The notes beneath the pieces are model-generated. The model was not told where the DNA came from, did no database searches, and worked only from the letters and a program-made list of their open reading frames with translations. A DNA stretch of 64,000 nt from JAXLRU01 sp046330935 (GTDB lineage Bacteria > Actinomycetota > Actinomycetes > Actinomycetales > Kineosporiaceae), in contig JAXLRU010000003.1 of the NCBI GenBank assembly GCA_046330935.1, positions 496,001 to 560,000 on the forward strand, in the 5' to 3' direction. Position 1 is the stretch's first letter, and every line of letters begins with the position of its first letter. A program made the translations under genes and the position numbers. Of the stretch, positions 15,691 through 23,862 are shown one piece after another.

Positions 15691-18315
15691 ATGTCGTCCA
15701 TCCAGGTGTCCCGGCTCCGCTCACGGCGCGGAGTCGCGTTGCTGGCGGGTGTCAGCGCGGCCACGCTGACGCTGACCGGCCTGGCCGTCGTCGCCAGCCT
15801 GCCCACGTCCGCGCTGTCGCCCACCGTCACGTGGGACCAGGCCGGCCCCGACGGCGGCGGCGTCGTCACGGCGATCGCCAGTGACGGCCAGGGCACGTTG
15901 ATCGCGGGCGGCGACACCATGGGCCTGCTGCGCTCCACCGACAACGGCGACTCATGGAAGCCCGCCAACCTGGGCCTCACCTCCACCGACTACGCCAAGG
16001 TCGCGGCCGTCCTCTACGTCCCGGCCCCGGGCGGCAGCGCCGCCGGTCGCTGGTACGCGGCCGTGGGGCGCGGCACCCTCGGCGCCGTCCTCGTGTCCAC
16101 CGACGGCATGAACTGGTCGCGGATGCTCGGCGCCACCGCCGACACCGGCCGCACCCTGCCCGCGTTCATGGGCGCCAACACCGACCAGACGGCCCTGGCC
16201 GAGCCCCGCAGCACCGGCAACCTGCTCGCCAGCGACGGCACCTGGCTATACGCCGGGTCCTACCGCGACGGCGTCTACCGCTGCCGGCTCGACGCGCTCG
16301 CCGCCGACCGGTGCGTGGGCGGTGCCGCCCCCGAGTACTGGTCGCGGATCGGCCTCGCCCCCACCGCCAGCACGTCGGTGACCGACGCCACCGTCTACCG
16401 CTACATCCGCTCCATCGCGCTCGCCCCCGACGGCTCACGCCTGTACGCCGCCACCGCCGACCTCACGATCGAGAACAGCACCGGCACCGTCGCGGCGCAG
16501 CAGACCGGCGTCGCCGTCCTGTCCTCGCCGTCGACCGCCACGGCGACCAGCACCTGGACCGCAGCGGTGGCCCCCGAGGGCGTCGAGGAGCTGAAGTTCG
16601 TCCCCGCCACCACGCCCACCGGCGTCCAGCGGTTCCTGTACGCGGTCGGCGCGCGCGGCGTCCACCGCTTGATCTCCGGCAGCCGGGCCACGACCACCCC
16701 CACCTTCGAGGTCGTCTCCACCGCGGGCCTGTCCAACGACCTGAGGTCGACGGCGGTCGACCCCGCCCGCATCGGGCAGTGGTCGGGGATCGACGGCGTG
16801 GCCACCGCCACGGGCAGCCGGCTCGTGCTGACGTCGCAGTTCATGCCCGAGACGTCCTCGCCGTACAGCGGTCGCCGCACCGGCTACCTCGACGTCACCG
16901 AGACCTCCGGCGCCCCCACCGCGGGCACCCTGCAGGCGCTCGACCGCACCACCGACCGCAGTGGGCTGCCGCCGGTCAACGCCAACGTCGCGGGCACCAC
17001 CCGGCCGTGGGACCTCCTGACCGCGCGCACCGTCGCGGCCATCGGCCAGAAGCAGTACCTGGGCTCCTCGGTGTTCATCGCCCCGGCGATGGGATCCACG
17101 CCGTCGACCGTGTGGATCGCCGGCAAGCAGGGCCTGTACCGGCGCCCCTACTCGACCGGCGCGCTCACGGGCAACTGGGACGCCGCCATGAACGGGCTGT
17201 TGACCACCTTCACGTACAACCTCGCCCGCGAGCCGGGCACCGGCACCCGGGCCATCGGGTGGACCGACGCCGACCTTCTGGTCGAGCGCACCACCGGGAG
17301 CGTCGCCGAGGGCAAGATGTGTCAGCCCTTCGGCAAGGCCGGCGTGACGGCGTGGGGCCTGCAGTACCAGACGGACGGCACGGCGTGGGTGGCCACCGGT
17401 GACCAGACCGGCAGCAGCTACCTCTCGGGGCAGCTGTGGGTGGGCACCACCTCCGGCACCGGGTGCACGTGGAACGACACCCACCTGGAGACGATCACGG
17501 GCGGCACGCTGCGCAAGGCCCCCGCGTTCGCCGTGTCCGGCCGCGGCGCGAACACCATCGTGACCGCGTACATGAGCAACGTCGGCCTGGTCCGCGGCAT
17601 CGGCACCCCGCCGAACATGCCGTGGCGCAAGCTGACCAGCGAGACCCTGGCCCTGCGCGGCGGTTCGCCCGCGTCGAACGCCGAGGCCACCAAGGGCGTC
17701 GCGCTGGTCAGCCTCGGCCAGGTCGTGGTGCTCGCCCGGCCCAGCACCGCCTCCACCGTGAACAAGGCGTGGGGTGTCGACGCCTGCTACGTGACGCTGG
17801 CCACCGAGACGGCCGTCTGCCACCCGGTGATGAAGGACGCGACGACGCGCCTGTCCTCCCGCGAGTTCAACTACCTCGCCGTCGACCCGGTGACGCCCGG
17901 CAGGGTCTTCTGGTCCGCCGCCGGCGAGGGCGTGTGGTCCTTCGACGTCAACGGGGTCACCGCGGCCGACACCGCGCCCCTGAGCGCCGTGCAGGACAGC
18001 TCCCTCGTGCCCGGGGGTCCCATGACCATCGGCCCGAACGGCCCCGGCCAGGAGCAGCTCGTCGTGGCGCCCGGCAAGCCCGCCGACGTCCCGTCCGGCT
18101 CGCCGATGCTGTGGCGGCGCAACCTCTCCACCGGCACCGCCTGGGAGCCGTTCAACGTGGCGGGCGGCGCCGCCGCCGACGACGCGATCCGCCGCTCGTC
18201 GCTGCCCGTGACGGGCGTGCTGGTCACCAACAAGGGGCCTGCCGCCGGGACCTGGCGGATCTACCTGACCAGCCTCGGCAACGGCTCCGTCAGCGGAGTG
18301 CTCAGCGGGTTCTGA
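15691..18315 (+). CDS. Large secreted beta-propeller-like (BNR/sialidase-like repeat) protein
   Basis: The product is 874 aa with a clear signal peptide (GVALLAGVSAATLTLTGLAV, cleavage near TSA-LSP). Motifs such as GLLRSTDNGDSWKPANLGL and VLVSTDGMNWSRML are BNR/Asp-box-like repeats, as in sialidase-type, Vps10-like or xyloglucanase-type propellers. Further blades continue through ALAPDGSRLYAATADL and LAVDPVTPGRVFWSAAGEGVWSF. I see no obvious catalytic signature, so hydrolase activity is not claimed. ATG 15691 has GAGGAG 8 nt upstream. The gene lies between the two paralogous Ig-like secreted protein genes, pointing to a joint role at the cell surface or in carbohydrate binding. Confidence 0.75.
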   Translation: MSSIQVSRLRSRRGVALLAGVSAATLTLTGLAVVASLPTSALSPTVTWDQAGPDGGGVVTAIASDGQGTLIAGGDTMGLLRSTDNGDSWKPANLGLTSTDYAKVAAVLYVPAPGGSAAGRWYAAVGRGTLGAVLVSTDGMNWSRMLGATADTGRTLPAFMGANTDQTALAEPRSTGNLLASDGTWLYAGSYRDGVYRCRLDALAADRCVGGAAPEYWSRIGLAPTASTSVTDATVYRYIRSIALAPDGSRLYAATADLTIENSTGTVAAQQTGVAVLSSPSTATATSTWTAAVAPEGVEELKFVPATTPTGVQRFLYAVGARGVHRLISGSRATTTPTFEVVSTAGLSNDLRSTAVDPARIGQWSGIDGVATATGSRLVLTSQFMPETSSPYSGRRTGYLDVTETSGAPTAGTLQALDRTTDRSGLPPVNANVAGTTRPWDLLTARTVAAIGQKQYLGSSVFIAPAMGSTPSTVWIAGKQGLYRRPYSTGALTGNWDAAMNGLLTTFTYNLAREPGTGTRAIGWTDADLLVERTTGSVAEGKMCQPFGKAGVTAWGLQYQTDGTAWVATGDQTGSSYLSGQLWVGTTSGTGCTWNDTHLETITGGTLRKAPAFAVSGRGANTIVTAYMSNVGLVRGIGTPPNMPWRKLTSETLALRGGSPASNAEATKGVALVSLGQVVVLARPSTASTVNKAWGVDACYVTLATETAVCHPVMKDATTRLSSREFNYLAVDPVTPGRVFWSAAGEGVWSFDVNGVTAADTAPLSAVQDSSLVPGGPMTIGPNGPGQEQLVVAPGKPADVPSGSPMLWRRNLSTGTAWEPFNVAGGAAADDAIRRSSLPVTGVLVTNKGPAAGTWRIYLTSLGNGSVSGVLSGF

Positions 18316-18461
18316 CCCGGCTCGTTCGGGCCGGTAGCGCCGGATCATGTGGCGGTCGGTGGCGTAGGACGCCGCCGGCCGCCACTGCGCTGTCCGGGGT
18401 GGTTCAGGTTCGGCTCGCTTCCCCTGAGAACGCGCACCCCGGGGCCTGCCCGGGGCCGCGG

Positions 18462-18566
18462 AGCTCTTGGGGACGGTCGAGGGCTGCTCGGGGACGGTCG
18501 AGGGCTCTGCGGGGACCATGCAGGGCAGCTCGGGGACGGTCGAGGGCGCCCCCGTGGCGGTTGAGG
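18462..18566. repeat. Five 21-bp imperfect tandem repeats in the intergenic gap
   Basis: The gap 18316-18720 has no convincing gene. Units at 18462, 18483, 18504, 18525 and 18546 share the core CTCGGGGACGGTCGAGG, each ending in GAGG or CAGG. The last unit begins a 13-bp inverted repeat (GGCGGTTGAGGGC with its complement near 18608-18620). There are no spacers, so this is not a CRISPR. Its role is unknown. It resembles in style the 20-bp repeats at 49751-49830. Confidence 0.7.
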
Positions 18567-18650
18567 GCGCATAGTGACCCCAACCGCCGCTGGGGCTGCC
18601 GGGCCGCCCTCAACCGCCGCTGGGGCCCCGAACCCCGCACCCCGCACATG

Positions 18651-18701
18651 CCGAAGGCCGGTGCCCGAGCGCCAGGACGACGCGCGGGCCACCGGCCTCG
18701 G
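18651..18701 (-). terminator. Hairpin terminator of paralogue B
   Basis: Arms 18651-18667 and 18685-18701 (CCGAAGGCCGGTGCCCG and its near complement) pair over about 17 positions with two discrepancies. The hairpin lies 20 bp after the stop of the minus-strand gene 18721-20076. Confidence 0.65.
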
Positions 18702-18720
18702 AAAGAAGGCTGACGGGCGG

Positions 18721-20076
18721 CTACTTCTTCTTGGTCTTGGTCGTCTTCTTGCCGGGCACGGTGGCGGTGATGTCGGTGACGTCGGCCTTCACGACGGTGG
18801 CGGTGGCGAGGTTGGCGCCGCCGTTCCACCAGCTGGTGCGCTTGCCGTCGGGGGTCTCGTAGGTGAACCGCAGCCGCACGTCGGAGGGCGGCAGGAACGA
18901 CGCGACGCCCACGCCGGCGGAGGTGACGACGGCCTGCACGGGCTGCGCCCACGGCTTGCCGGAGGGGAAGTACGCCTGGACGGCGACGGCCGTGCCGGTG
19001 GGCACCCCGGGGAAGGCGATCTTCAGGGTCTTGTACGGCTGCAGCTTGGCCTGGAGCTCGACGCTCTCACCGGCGCCGATGTGCACCTGGCGGGCGCGGC
19101 CCGGGTCGACCGTTCCCGGTGCCCACCAGGGCGCGAGCGAGCTGCACAGGGGGGTGTCCTCGTAGCAGTCGGAGGGGTCCCACACGTTCTCGACGAGCAC
19201 GAGGTAGTCCCCGGCCTGCACGTTGCGCAGCACGGGCTCCTCGGGGTCGTTGACGGAGGACTCGGCGCCGGTGGTGTAGCGGTCGGTGGGCACGACGTCC
19301 TGCGAGCGCTTCATGGGACGCAGGGTGATCACGTTGAAGCCGCGGCCGGCGCCGGAGGTCGACACGGTGAGGGTGCCGCCGGGGGTGAGCACGGTGTCGG
19401 GCAGCGACGTGGAGGTGCCGGGCACGACCGTGTACTGGGTGGCGAGGTCGAACCGCGACCCGCGCGGCACGTAGCTGCCCTGCAGGGTGCTGGTGGGCGA
19501 CAGGACGACGGCGGCCTTGCCCGCGGGGACGCCGGTGAGCTTCCACACGCCGTCGAGCCCGCTGCACTGGGGCACGGGCGCGCTGGGCAGCGCCGAGACG
19601 TCGAGCCCTCGCAGCTGGGGGCAGGCGGCGGCGACGGGGGTGCCGGCGGAGTCGACGACGCGACCCGTGAGCGTTCCCACGGGGGTCAGGGCCAGGTTCA
19701 CGGTGTAGGTGCCCGAGCCGTCGAGCGCCAGGCGGGCCCGCGCCATCACGTGGTAGGGGTCGGCGGCGGTGGGCCGCACCCCGACCTGCCCGGCGCGCTT
19801 GGCGTCGGAGGGGACGGCGAGCTGGCGCCGGTACTCGCCGTAGGAGTCGGTGAGCTCCTCGGCGGTGCACGGGGGTGCAGCGAACCACTGCATGGGGGCC
19901 ACGCACAGCCCGGCCAACCCGGCGCCGGTGGCCGCGTCGGTGACGGTGCCGGTGAGCCAGATGGTCGGCTCGGGGGCTGCCGCGTAGGCGGCGAGCCCTC
20001 CCGCGGTGAGCGCGCCGCAGGCCAAGAGGCCGCCGGCCACGCGGGCGGCGGTGGGACGGCGTCGGCGACCGGACAT
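18721..20076 (-). CDS. Secreted Ig-like protein with short Lys/Thr tail (paralogue B)
   Basis: ATG at 20076 is chosen because GGAGGAG stands 6-7 nt upstream; the frame opens 19 codons earlier without a ribosome site. The 451-aa product has a signal peptide (RVAGGLLACGALTAGGLAAY, cleavage near AAA-PEP) and carboxypeptidase-regulatory-like modules (LTGTVTDAATGAGLAGLCVA; GTLTGRVVDSAGTPVAAACP). It shares the block LCSSLAPWWAPGTVDPGRA and the segment QAYFPSGKPWAQPV with paralogue A. It ends in KKTTKTKKK, a short version of the tail in paralogue A. The two proteins align over their whole length, so this is a gene duplication flanking the propeller gene. Function is unknown; an exported structural or binding role is inferred. 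Confidence 0.8.
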   Translation of the reverse strand: MSGRRRRPTAARVAGGLLACGALTAGGLAAYAAAPEPTIWLTGTVTDAATGAGLAGLCVAPMQWFAAPPCTAEELTDSYGEYRRQLAVPSDAKRAGQVGVRPTAADPYHVMARARLALDGSGTYTVNLALTPVGTLTGRVVDSAGTPVAAACPQLRGLDVSALPSAPVPQCSGLDGVWKLTGVPAGKAAVVLSPTSTLQGSYVPRGSRFDLATQYTVVPGTSTSLPDTVLTPGGTLTVSTSGAGRGFNVITLRPMKRSQDVVPTDRYTTGAESSVNDPEEPVLRNVQAGDYLVLVENVWDPSDCYEDTPLCSSLAPWWAPGTVDPGRARQVHIGAGESVELQAKLQPYKTLKIAFPGVPTGTAVAVQAYFPSGKPWAQPVQAVVTSAGVGVASFLPPSDVRLRFTYETPDGKRTSWWNGGANLATATVVKADVTDITATVPGKKTTKTKKK

Positions 20077-20241
20077 GACTGTCTCCTCCAGCTCCGAGCT
20101 CCGGAGCGCACACGACATCGGGCGTAGACGCATCTTGACACCAGTTCGTTCGGGTGTCAGCGGAACGTGTCATGGTCATCCGGCCGGTGGCGCGACGACC
20201 GCGCGTTCGGCGCAACCGGGCGCATGTCCGGCCCAAGGGTG

Positions 20242-21333
20242 TCAGATCAGGGCGTCGTAGACGTCCAGATGTGCTCGAGCGGCGGACTCCCACGTGTGCG
20301 CGGCCGCCAGGGCCAGGCCCGGCGCGGGGTCGGGCGGCCAGGTGAGGACGGCGTCGAGCGCGAGGGCGATGCCTTCGGCGTCGCTGCCGTAGGCCAGCGC
20401 CGTGCCGAACACCTCGCGCAGCACGGGCAGGTCGCGGCCGACGACGGGGACGCCCGCGGCGAGCGCCTCCAGCGCGGCCAGGCCGAACCCCTCCTGGGTG
20501 GAGACGAACGCGAGCGCCCGCGCCTGCGCGACCAGCGACGGCAGCGCGTCGTCGTCCACGGTGCCGAGCACGATCGGTTCGACGCCCAGCCGCGCGCACG
20601 CGTCGTCCACTTGCGCGCGGTAGTCGCGGTAGTCGAACAGGGTCTCGCCCCCGCCGATCACGAGCGCCGGCACGGGCTCGCCGCGCGCCGCGCGGGCCTC
20701 GCGCAGCCGCGCCCAGGCGTGGACGAGGTCGAGGGTGCCCTTGCGGGGTTCGATCCCGCCGAGGGCCAGCACGTAGTCACCCAGCCGCGCAGCCCACCCG
20801 GCCCGGGCGGCGGTGTCGGCGGCCCCGGCGGCGAAGCGGGCGGCGTCGACGCCGTTGGGGATGACGGCCGCCTCGCGGCCCCACCCGGACGCGACCTCGC
20901 CCGCCACGGACGCCGAGACGCACACGAGCGCGGACGGCTCGACGACCGCCCGCTCGTGGCAGGCGGCCAGTTCGGGGGTGGTGAAGGTGTCGAGGTGGTG
21001 GACGGTGCGCAGGCAGGGCAGGGCGGCGTTGGCGCTGATGCAGTCCTGCGCGTGGACGACGTCGTACGCGCCGCGCTCGACCGCGAATGCCGCGCGGAGG
21101 GTGGCGATGGAGCGCAGGATCCGGGGGCCGACGGCGTCGCCGAGGTCGGGGAACGGGACGGCGTGCACGGTGACGGCGGGGTCGACGGGCCGGAAGAAGG
21201 TGGCGTCGCCGCCGCGGGCGAGGGTCCAGACGTGGACGTCGACGCCGAGCCGCGCGAGGGCCTCGGCGAGGTTGAGGGTGTGCACGACCCCGCCGCGGGG
21301 CCGGGTGGAGTAGGTGAGCAGGGCGACGCGCAT
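20242..21333 (-). CDS. MSMEG_0565-type glycosyltransferase of the Nit1C cluster
   Basis: This 363-aa GT-B glycosyltransferase (GT4 type) begins MRVALLTYSTRPRGGVVHTL, the family opening with its glycine-rich acceptor loop. The donor-site region is seen in GIEPRKGTLDLVHAWARL and the EX7E-type motif in STQEGFGLAALEALAAGVPV. The start codon overlaps the stop of the upstream gene (ATGA at 21330-21333). It is the last gene of a nine-gene minus-strand operon. Homologues accompany the nitrilase cluster in mycobacteria and cyanobacteria, but the sugar donor and acceptor are not known. A link to modification of a cluster product is inference. Confidence 0.85.
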   Translation of the reverse strand: MRVALLTYSTRPRGGVVHTLNLAEALARLGVDVHVWTLARGGDATFFRPVDPAVTVHAVPFPDLGDAVGPRILRSIATLRAAFAVERGAYDVVHAQDCISANAALPCLRTVHHLDTFTTPELAACHERAVVEPSALVCVSASVAGEVASGWGREAAVIPNGVDAARFAAGAADTAARAGWAARLGDYVLALGGIEPRKGTLDLVHAWARLREARAARGEPVPALVIGGGETLFDYRDYRAQVDDACARLGVEPIVLGTVDDDALPSLVAQARALAFVSTQEGFGLAALEALAAGVPVVGRDLPVLREVFGTALAYGSDAEGIALALDAVLTWPPDPAPGLALAAAHTWESAARAHLDVYDALI

Positions 21334-22205
21334 CAGATGCCCGCACCGGGGTCGGGGTGGGGCGAGCGCCCGTAGGCGGACGGCGTGAGCTCCTTGAGGT
21401 GGTGCAGGAGCCGCCGCGAGCGGGTCACCTCGGCCTCGACGTCGACGTCGGCGACGGCGAGCCCGCCCGTGGACGTCGTGCGGGCGAGCACGTCGCCGCC
21501 CGGGCCGACGATCTTGGCCTGGCCGAGGAAGCGCAGGCCGCCCATGACGCCGGTCTGGTTGGACGACACCCACACGACCTGGTTCTCGGCGGCGCGGGCG
21601 GCGTCGTAGAGGTCGAACAGGCGCGACTGCCGGTCGGCGGCCAGCCGCTCGGCGCGGTCGGTGACCGAGGCCGGCCATGCCGACAGGCACGCGATGATCG
21701 TGGCGCCGTCGAGGGCGAGGGTCCGGGCGGCCTCGGGGAAGGTCTTGTCGTAGTCGATCAGCAGCCCGAGCCGCCCGACGGGGGTGTCGAACGCCTCGAA
21801 GGAGTCCCCCGCGGCGTAGACGAGGGCCTCGCCCGCGGGCTGGTGCACCTTGCGGTGGCGGCCGAGGACCTGCCCGTCGTGCAGGCACACGGCCGCGTTG
21901 TAGAGGACCGGCCTGCCGTCGCGGACGGCGTCCTCGGCGTAGCCGATGGCCACCACCATGTCCCCCGCGCGGGCGGCGAGGTGGCGCAGCTGCCAGGAGT
22001 CCTCGGTGAGGGCGGGCGGGACGGACGACGGGTCGGGGTGGCGCAGGTCGGACAGGTACCCGCCGAGGGTGGCGTCGGGCAGGACGAGCAGCCGGACGCC
22101 GGCCTCGCGGGCGTCGTCGAGGATCGCCTCGACCTTGGCCACCGCGCGGGCGAGGTCTCGGCCGAAGCGACCCGCGACGGCGGCGATCCGGACGGTCGTG
22201 CTCAT
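21333..22205 (-). CDS. Nitrilase-family paralogue with altered catalytic residues
   Basis: This 290-aa carbon-nitrogen hydrolase-fold protein is homologous along its whole length to the nitrilase at 23855-24709. In nitrilases the triad is Glu-Lys-Cys. Here the Glu position reads LLVLPDATLGGYL (Asp, where the partner has LPEACLGGYL), the Lys is kept (GRHRKVHQPAGE), and the Cys position reads LGLLIDYDKTFPEA (Asp, where the partner has LICYDK). Codons are GAC at both changed sites, so at least two substitutions each were needed and simple base-call error is unlikely. Hydrolysis by the normal thioimidate route is not possible. ATG 22205 overlaps the upstream stop. A regulatory or subunit role beside the active enzyme is inferred. 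Confidence 0.85.
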   Translation of the reverse strand: MSTTVRIAAVAGRFGRDLARAVAKVEAILDDAREAGVRLLVLPDATLGGYLSDLRHPDPSSVPPALTEDSWQLRHLAARAGDMVVAIGYAEDAVRDGRPVLYNAAVCLHDGQVLGRHRKVHQPAGEALVYAAGDSFEAFDTPVGRLGLLIDYDKTFPEAARTLALDGATIIACLSAWPASVTDRAERLAADRQSRLFDLYDAARAAENQVVWVSSNQTGVMGGLRFLGQAKIVGPGGDVLARTTSTGGLAVADVDVEAEVTRSRRLLHHLKELTPSAYGRSPHPDPGAGI

Positions 22206-23518
22206 CCGGCCAGGATGACCGACGCCAGGGGCCCACCGGTTCGGCGCCCTGCCCGCAGCCGCGCGCCGACGGTGGCGGTCAGGTGCTCGGCGTCGGCGGC
22301 GATCCCGAGGAACCGGCCCGACCCCCAGGTGTGCTGCCACGGCAGGCCGAGGAAGGACAGGCCGGGGACGGTGGTGACGCCGCGCACGTGCACGGGCCGC
22401 CCGGCGCCGTCGAACACCGACGCCCCGATCCACGAGTAGTCGGGCCGGAAACCTATCGCCCACACCACCGAGGTGACTCCGGCGGCGACGAGGTCCAGCT
22501 GGCACGGCTCCTCGGCGGGCTCCCACACGGGCTCGTAGGGCGGGGCGGGCGGCGCGTCGACGCCCTGGCGCAGGATGTGGGCGTCGATGTCCCGGCAGAT
22601 CGAGCGGTAGACGTCGTCGGCGGCGTCGAGGTGCGCCCGCAGCGTCGGGGCGAACCCCACCCGGGTGCCGGCGCCGTCGACGAGGCCGGTGAGGGTTCCG
22701 TAGAGGTGCATGCCCTCAGCGGCGAAGCGGCGCAGGTCGATGTCGCGGCCGCCGTCGCGTCCCGTCACGTAGTGGTTGGTCTTCTCCCGGGCGGCCGGGC
22801 CGCCGGGGTAGGCGGCGACCGGGATGTCGTAGAGGCCCATCTCGGCCAGCCACGTCATGACGTCGCGGCCGCGGTGGCGGCGGGCCACCCGCGGCGCCTT
22901 GCCGACGGCCAGGTGCACCGATCGCCCCGCGAGGTGCAGGTCCTCGGCGATCTGCGCGCCGGACTGCCCGGTGCCCACGACGAGGACGCCGCCCTCGGGC
23001 AGCTGGTCGGGGTTGCGGTAGAGGGCGCTGTGCAGCTGCGTGACCGAGGGGTCGAGGCCCGCGGCCCAGCCGGGGATCACCGGGTGCTGGTAGCCGCCGG
23101 TCGCGACGACGACCTCACGCGCCTGCCACTCGCGCTCGCCGTCGGGGCCGTCGACGGTGAACCGGAACCCCTGCTCGCCTGCGCCGGGGTCGCCGGGCCG
23201 CAGGCCGCGCACGCGGTGGCCCTCCAGCAGCGGCGGGTCGAAGCTGGCCCGGTAGCGCGCGAGCCACGCCACGACCTGTTCGCGGGTCATGAAGCCGTCG
23301 GGGTCCTCGCCGTCGTAGGCGAAGCCGGGCAGGCGGCAGTGCCAGTTGGGCGTGACCAGGGTGAAGGAGTCCCAGCGCGCGTCCGACCAGGTGTGGCACG
23401 CCGTGCCCGCCTCGAGGACGACGTGGTCGACGCCGTCGCGGCTCAGGCACCAGCTCAGGGCCAGGCCCGCCTGGCCGCCGCCGACGATCGCGACATCCAC
23501 CCGGCGCGGCGCGCTCAT
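22202..23518 (-). CDS. MSMEG_0569-type flavin-dependent oxidoreductase (NitH-like)
   Basis: The 438-aa cytosolic flavoprotein monooxygenase family member has an FAD Rossmann motif at the N-terminus (VDVAIVGGGQAGLALSWCL). A second NAD(P)H-type motif follows near residue 175 (GGVLVVGTGQSGAQIAEDL), and the C-terminal flavin-site segment VVWAIGFRPDYSWI. The start ATG 23518 overlaps the upstream small gene's stop, and its own stop overlaps the next ATG. The order matches the conserved Nit1C clusters, where this enzyme is one of the core set. The natural substrate in the pathway is not established. Confidence 0.88.
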   Translation of the reverse strand: MSAPRRVDVAIVGGGQAGLALSWCLSRDGVDHVVLEAGTACHTWSDARWDSFTLVTPNWHCRLPGFAYDGEDPDGFMTREQVVAWLARYRASFDPPLLEGHRVRGLRPGDPGAGEQGFRFTVDGPDGEREWQAREVVVATGGYQHPVIPGWAAGLDPSVTQLHSALYRNPDQLPEGGVLVVGTGQSGAQIAEDLHLAGRSVHLAVGKAPRVARRHRGRDVMTWLAEMGLYDIPVAAYPGGPAAREKTNHYVTGRDGGRDIDLRRFAAEGMHLYGTLTGLVDGAGTRVGFAPTLRAHLDAADDVYRSICRDIDAHILRQGVDAPPAPPYEPVWEPAEEPCQLDLVAAGVTSVVWAIGFRPDYSWIGASVFDGAGRPVHVRGVTTVPGLSFLGLPWQHTWGSGRFLGIAADAEHLTATVGARLRAGRRTGGPLASVILAG

Positions 23519-23862
23519 CGCCGTCCGCCGTTGCGGGTCGCCGTCGTGCCCGGGCTCGTGCCCGCGCTCGCCGGTGGCAGCGGCGGCCACAGCCGCACCA
23601 CCTGCACGGGCGCGTCGGGTGCGTAGCGGGCGGCGGCCGCGCGGACGGCGGCGTCGGTCTCGGCGGCCGACGTGCAGGCCATGCCGTACGTCGCGCGCAC
23701 CCGGTCGGACGCCTCGCGCATCGCCGCCGAGCACCGGGCGGCGACGTCGGCGACCGGGTACGTGGCGCCGGTGACGAGGTGGTCGTGGACGACCAGCGAC
23801 GGCGAGTAGTAGTCGGCCTGGCGGCCGTCGGGCCAGCGCAGGGTGAAGGTGAGCTCAGGCAC
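23515..23862 (-). CDS. MSMEG_0570-type nitrogen-starvation protein (NitG-like)
   Basis: This small 115-aa protein with no signal or membrane segment begins MPELTFTLRWPDGRQADYYS and carries the family-typical stretch VVHDHLVTGATYPVADVAAR. It belongs to a family of unknown function that occurs almost only in Nit1C clusters, next to the nitrilase and flavoprotein. The start overlaps the nitrilase stop by 8 bp, and its stop overlaps the oxidoreductase start (ATGA). It is needed as a marker of the cluster rather than by known chemistry. Confidence 0.85.
   Translation of the reverse strand: MPELTFTLRWPDGRQADYYSPSLVVHDHLVTGATYPVADVAARCSAAMREASDRVRATYGMACTSAAETDAAVRAAAARYAPDAPVQVVRLWPPLPPASAGTSPGTTATRNGGRR

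Noticed and set aside
16435..18519. A 694-codon minus-strand frame opposite the propeller gene
   Set aside because: It is a shadow; the plus strand carries the signal peptide and Asp-box motifs.
18462..18566. Tandem repeats considered as a CRISPR array
   Set aside because: The units follow each other with no unique spacers and no cas gene is in the window.
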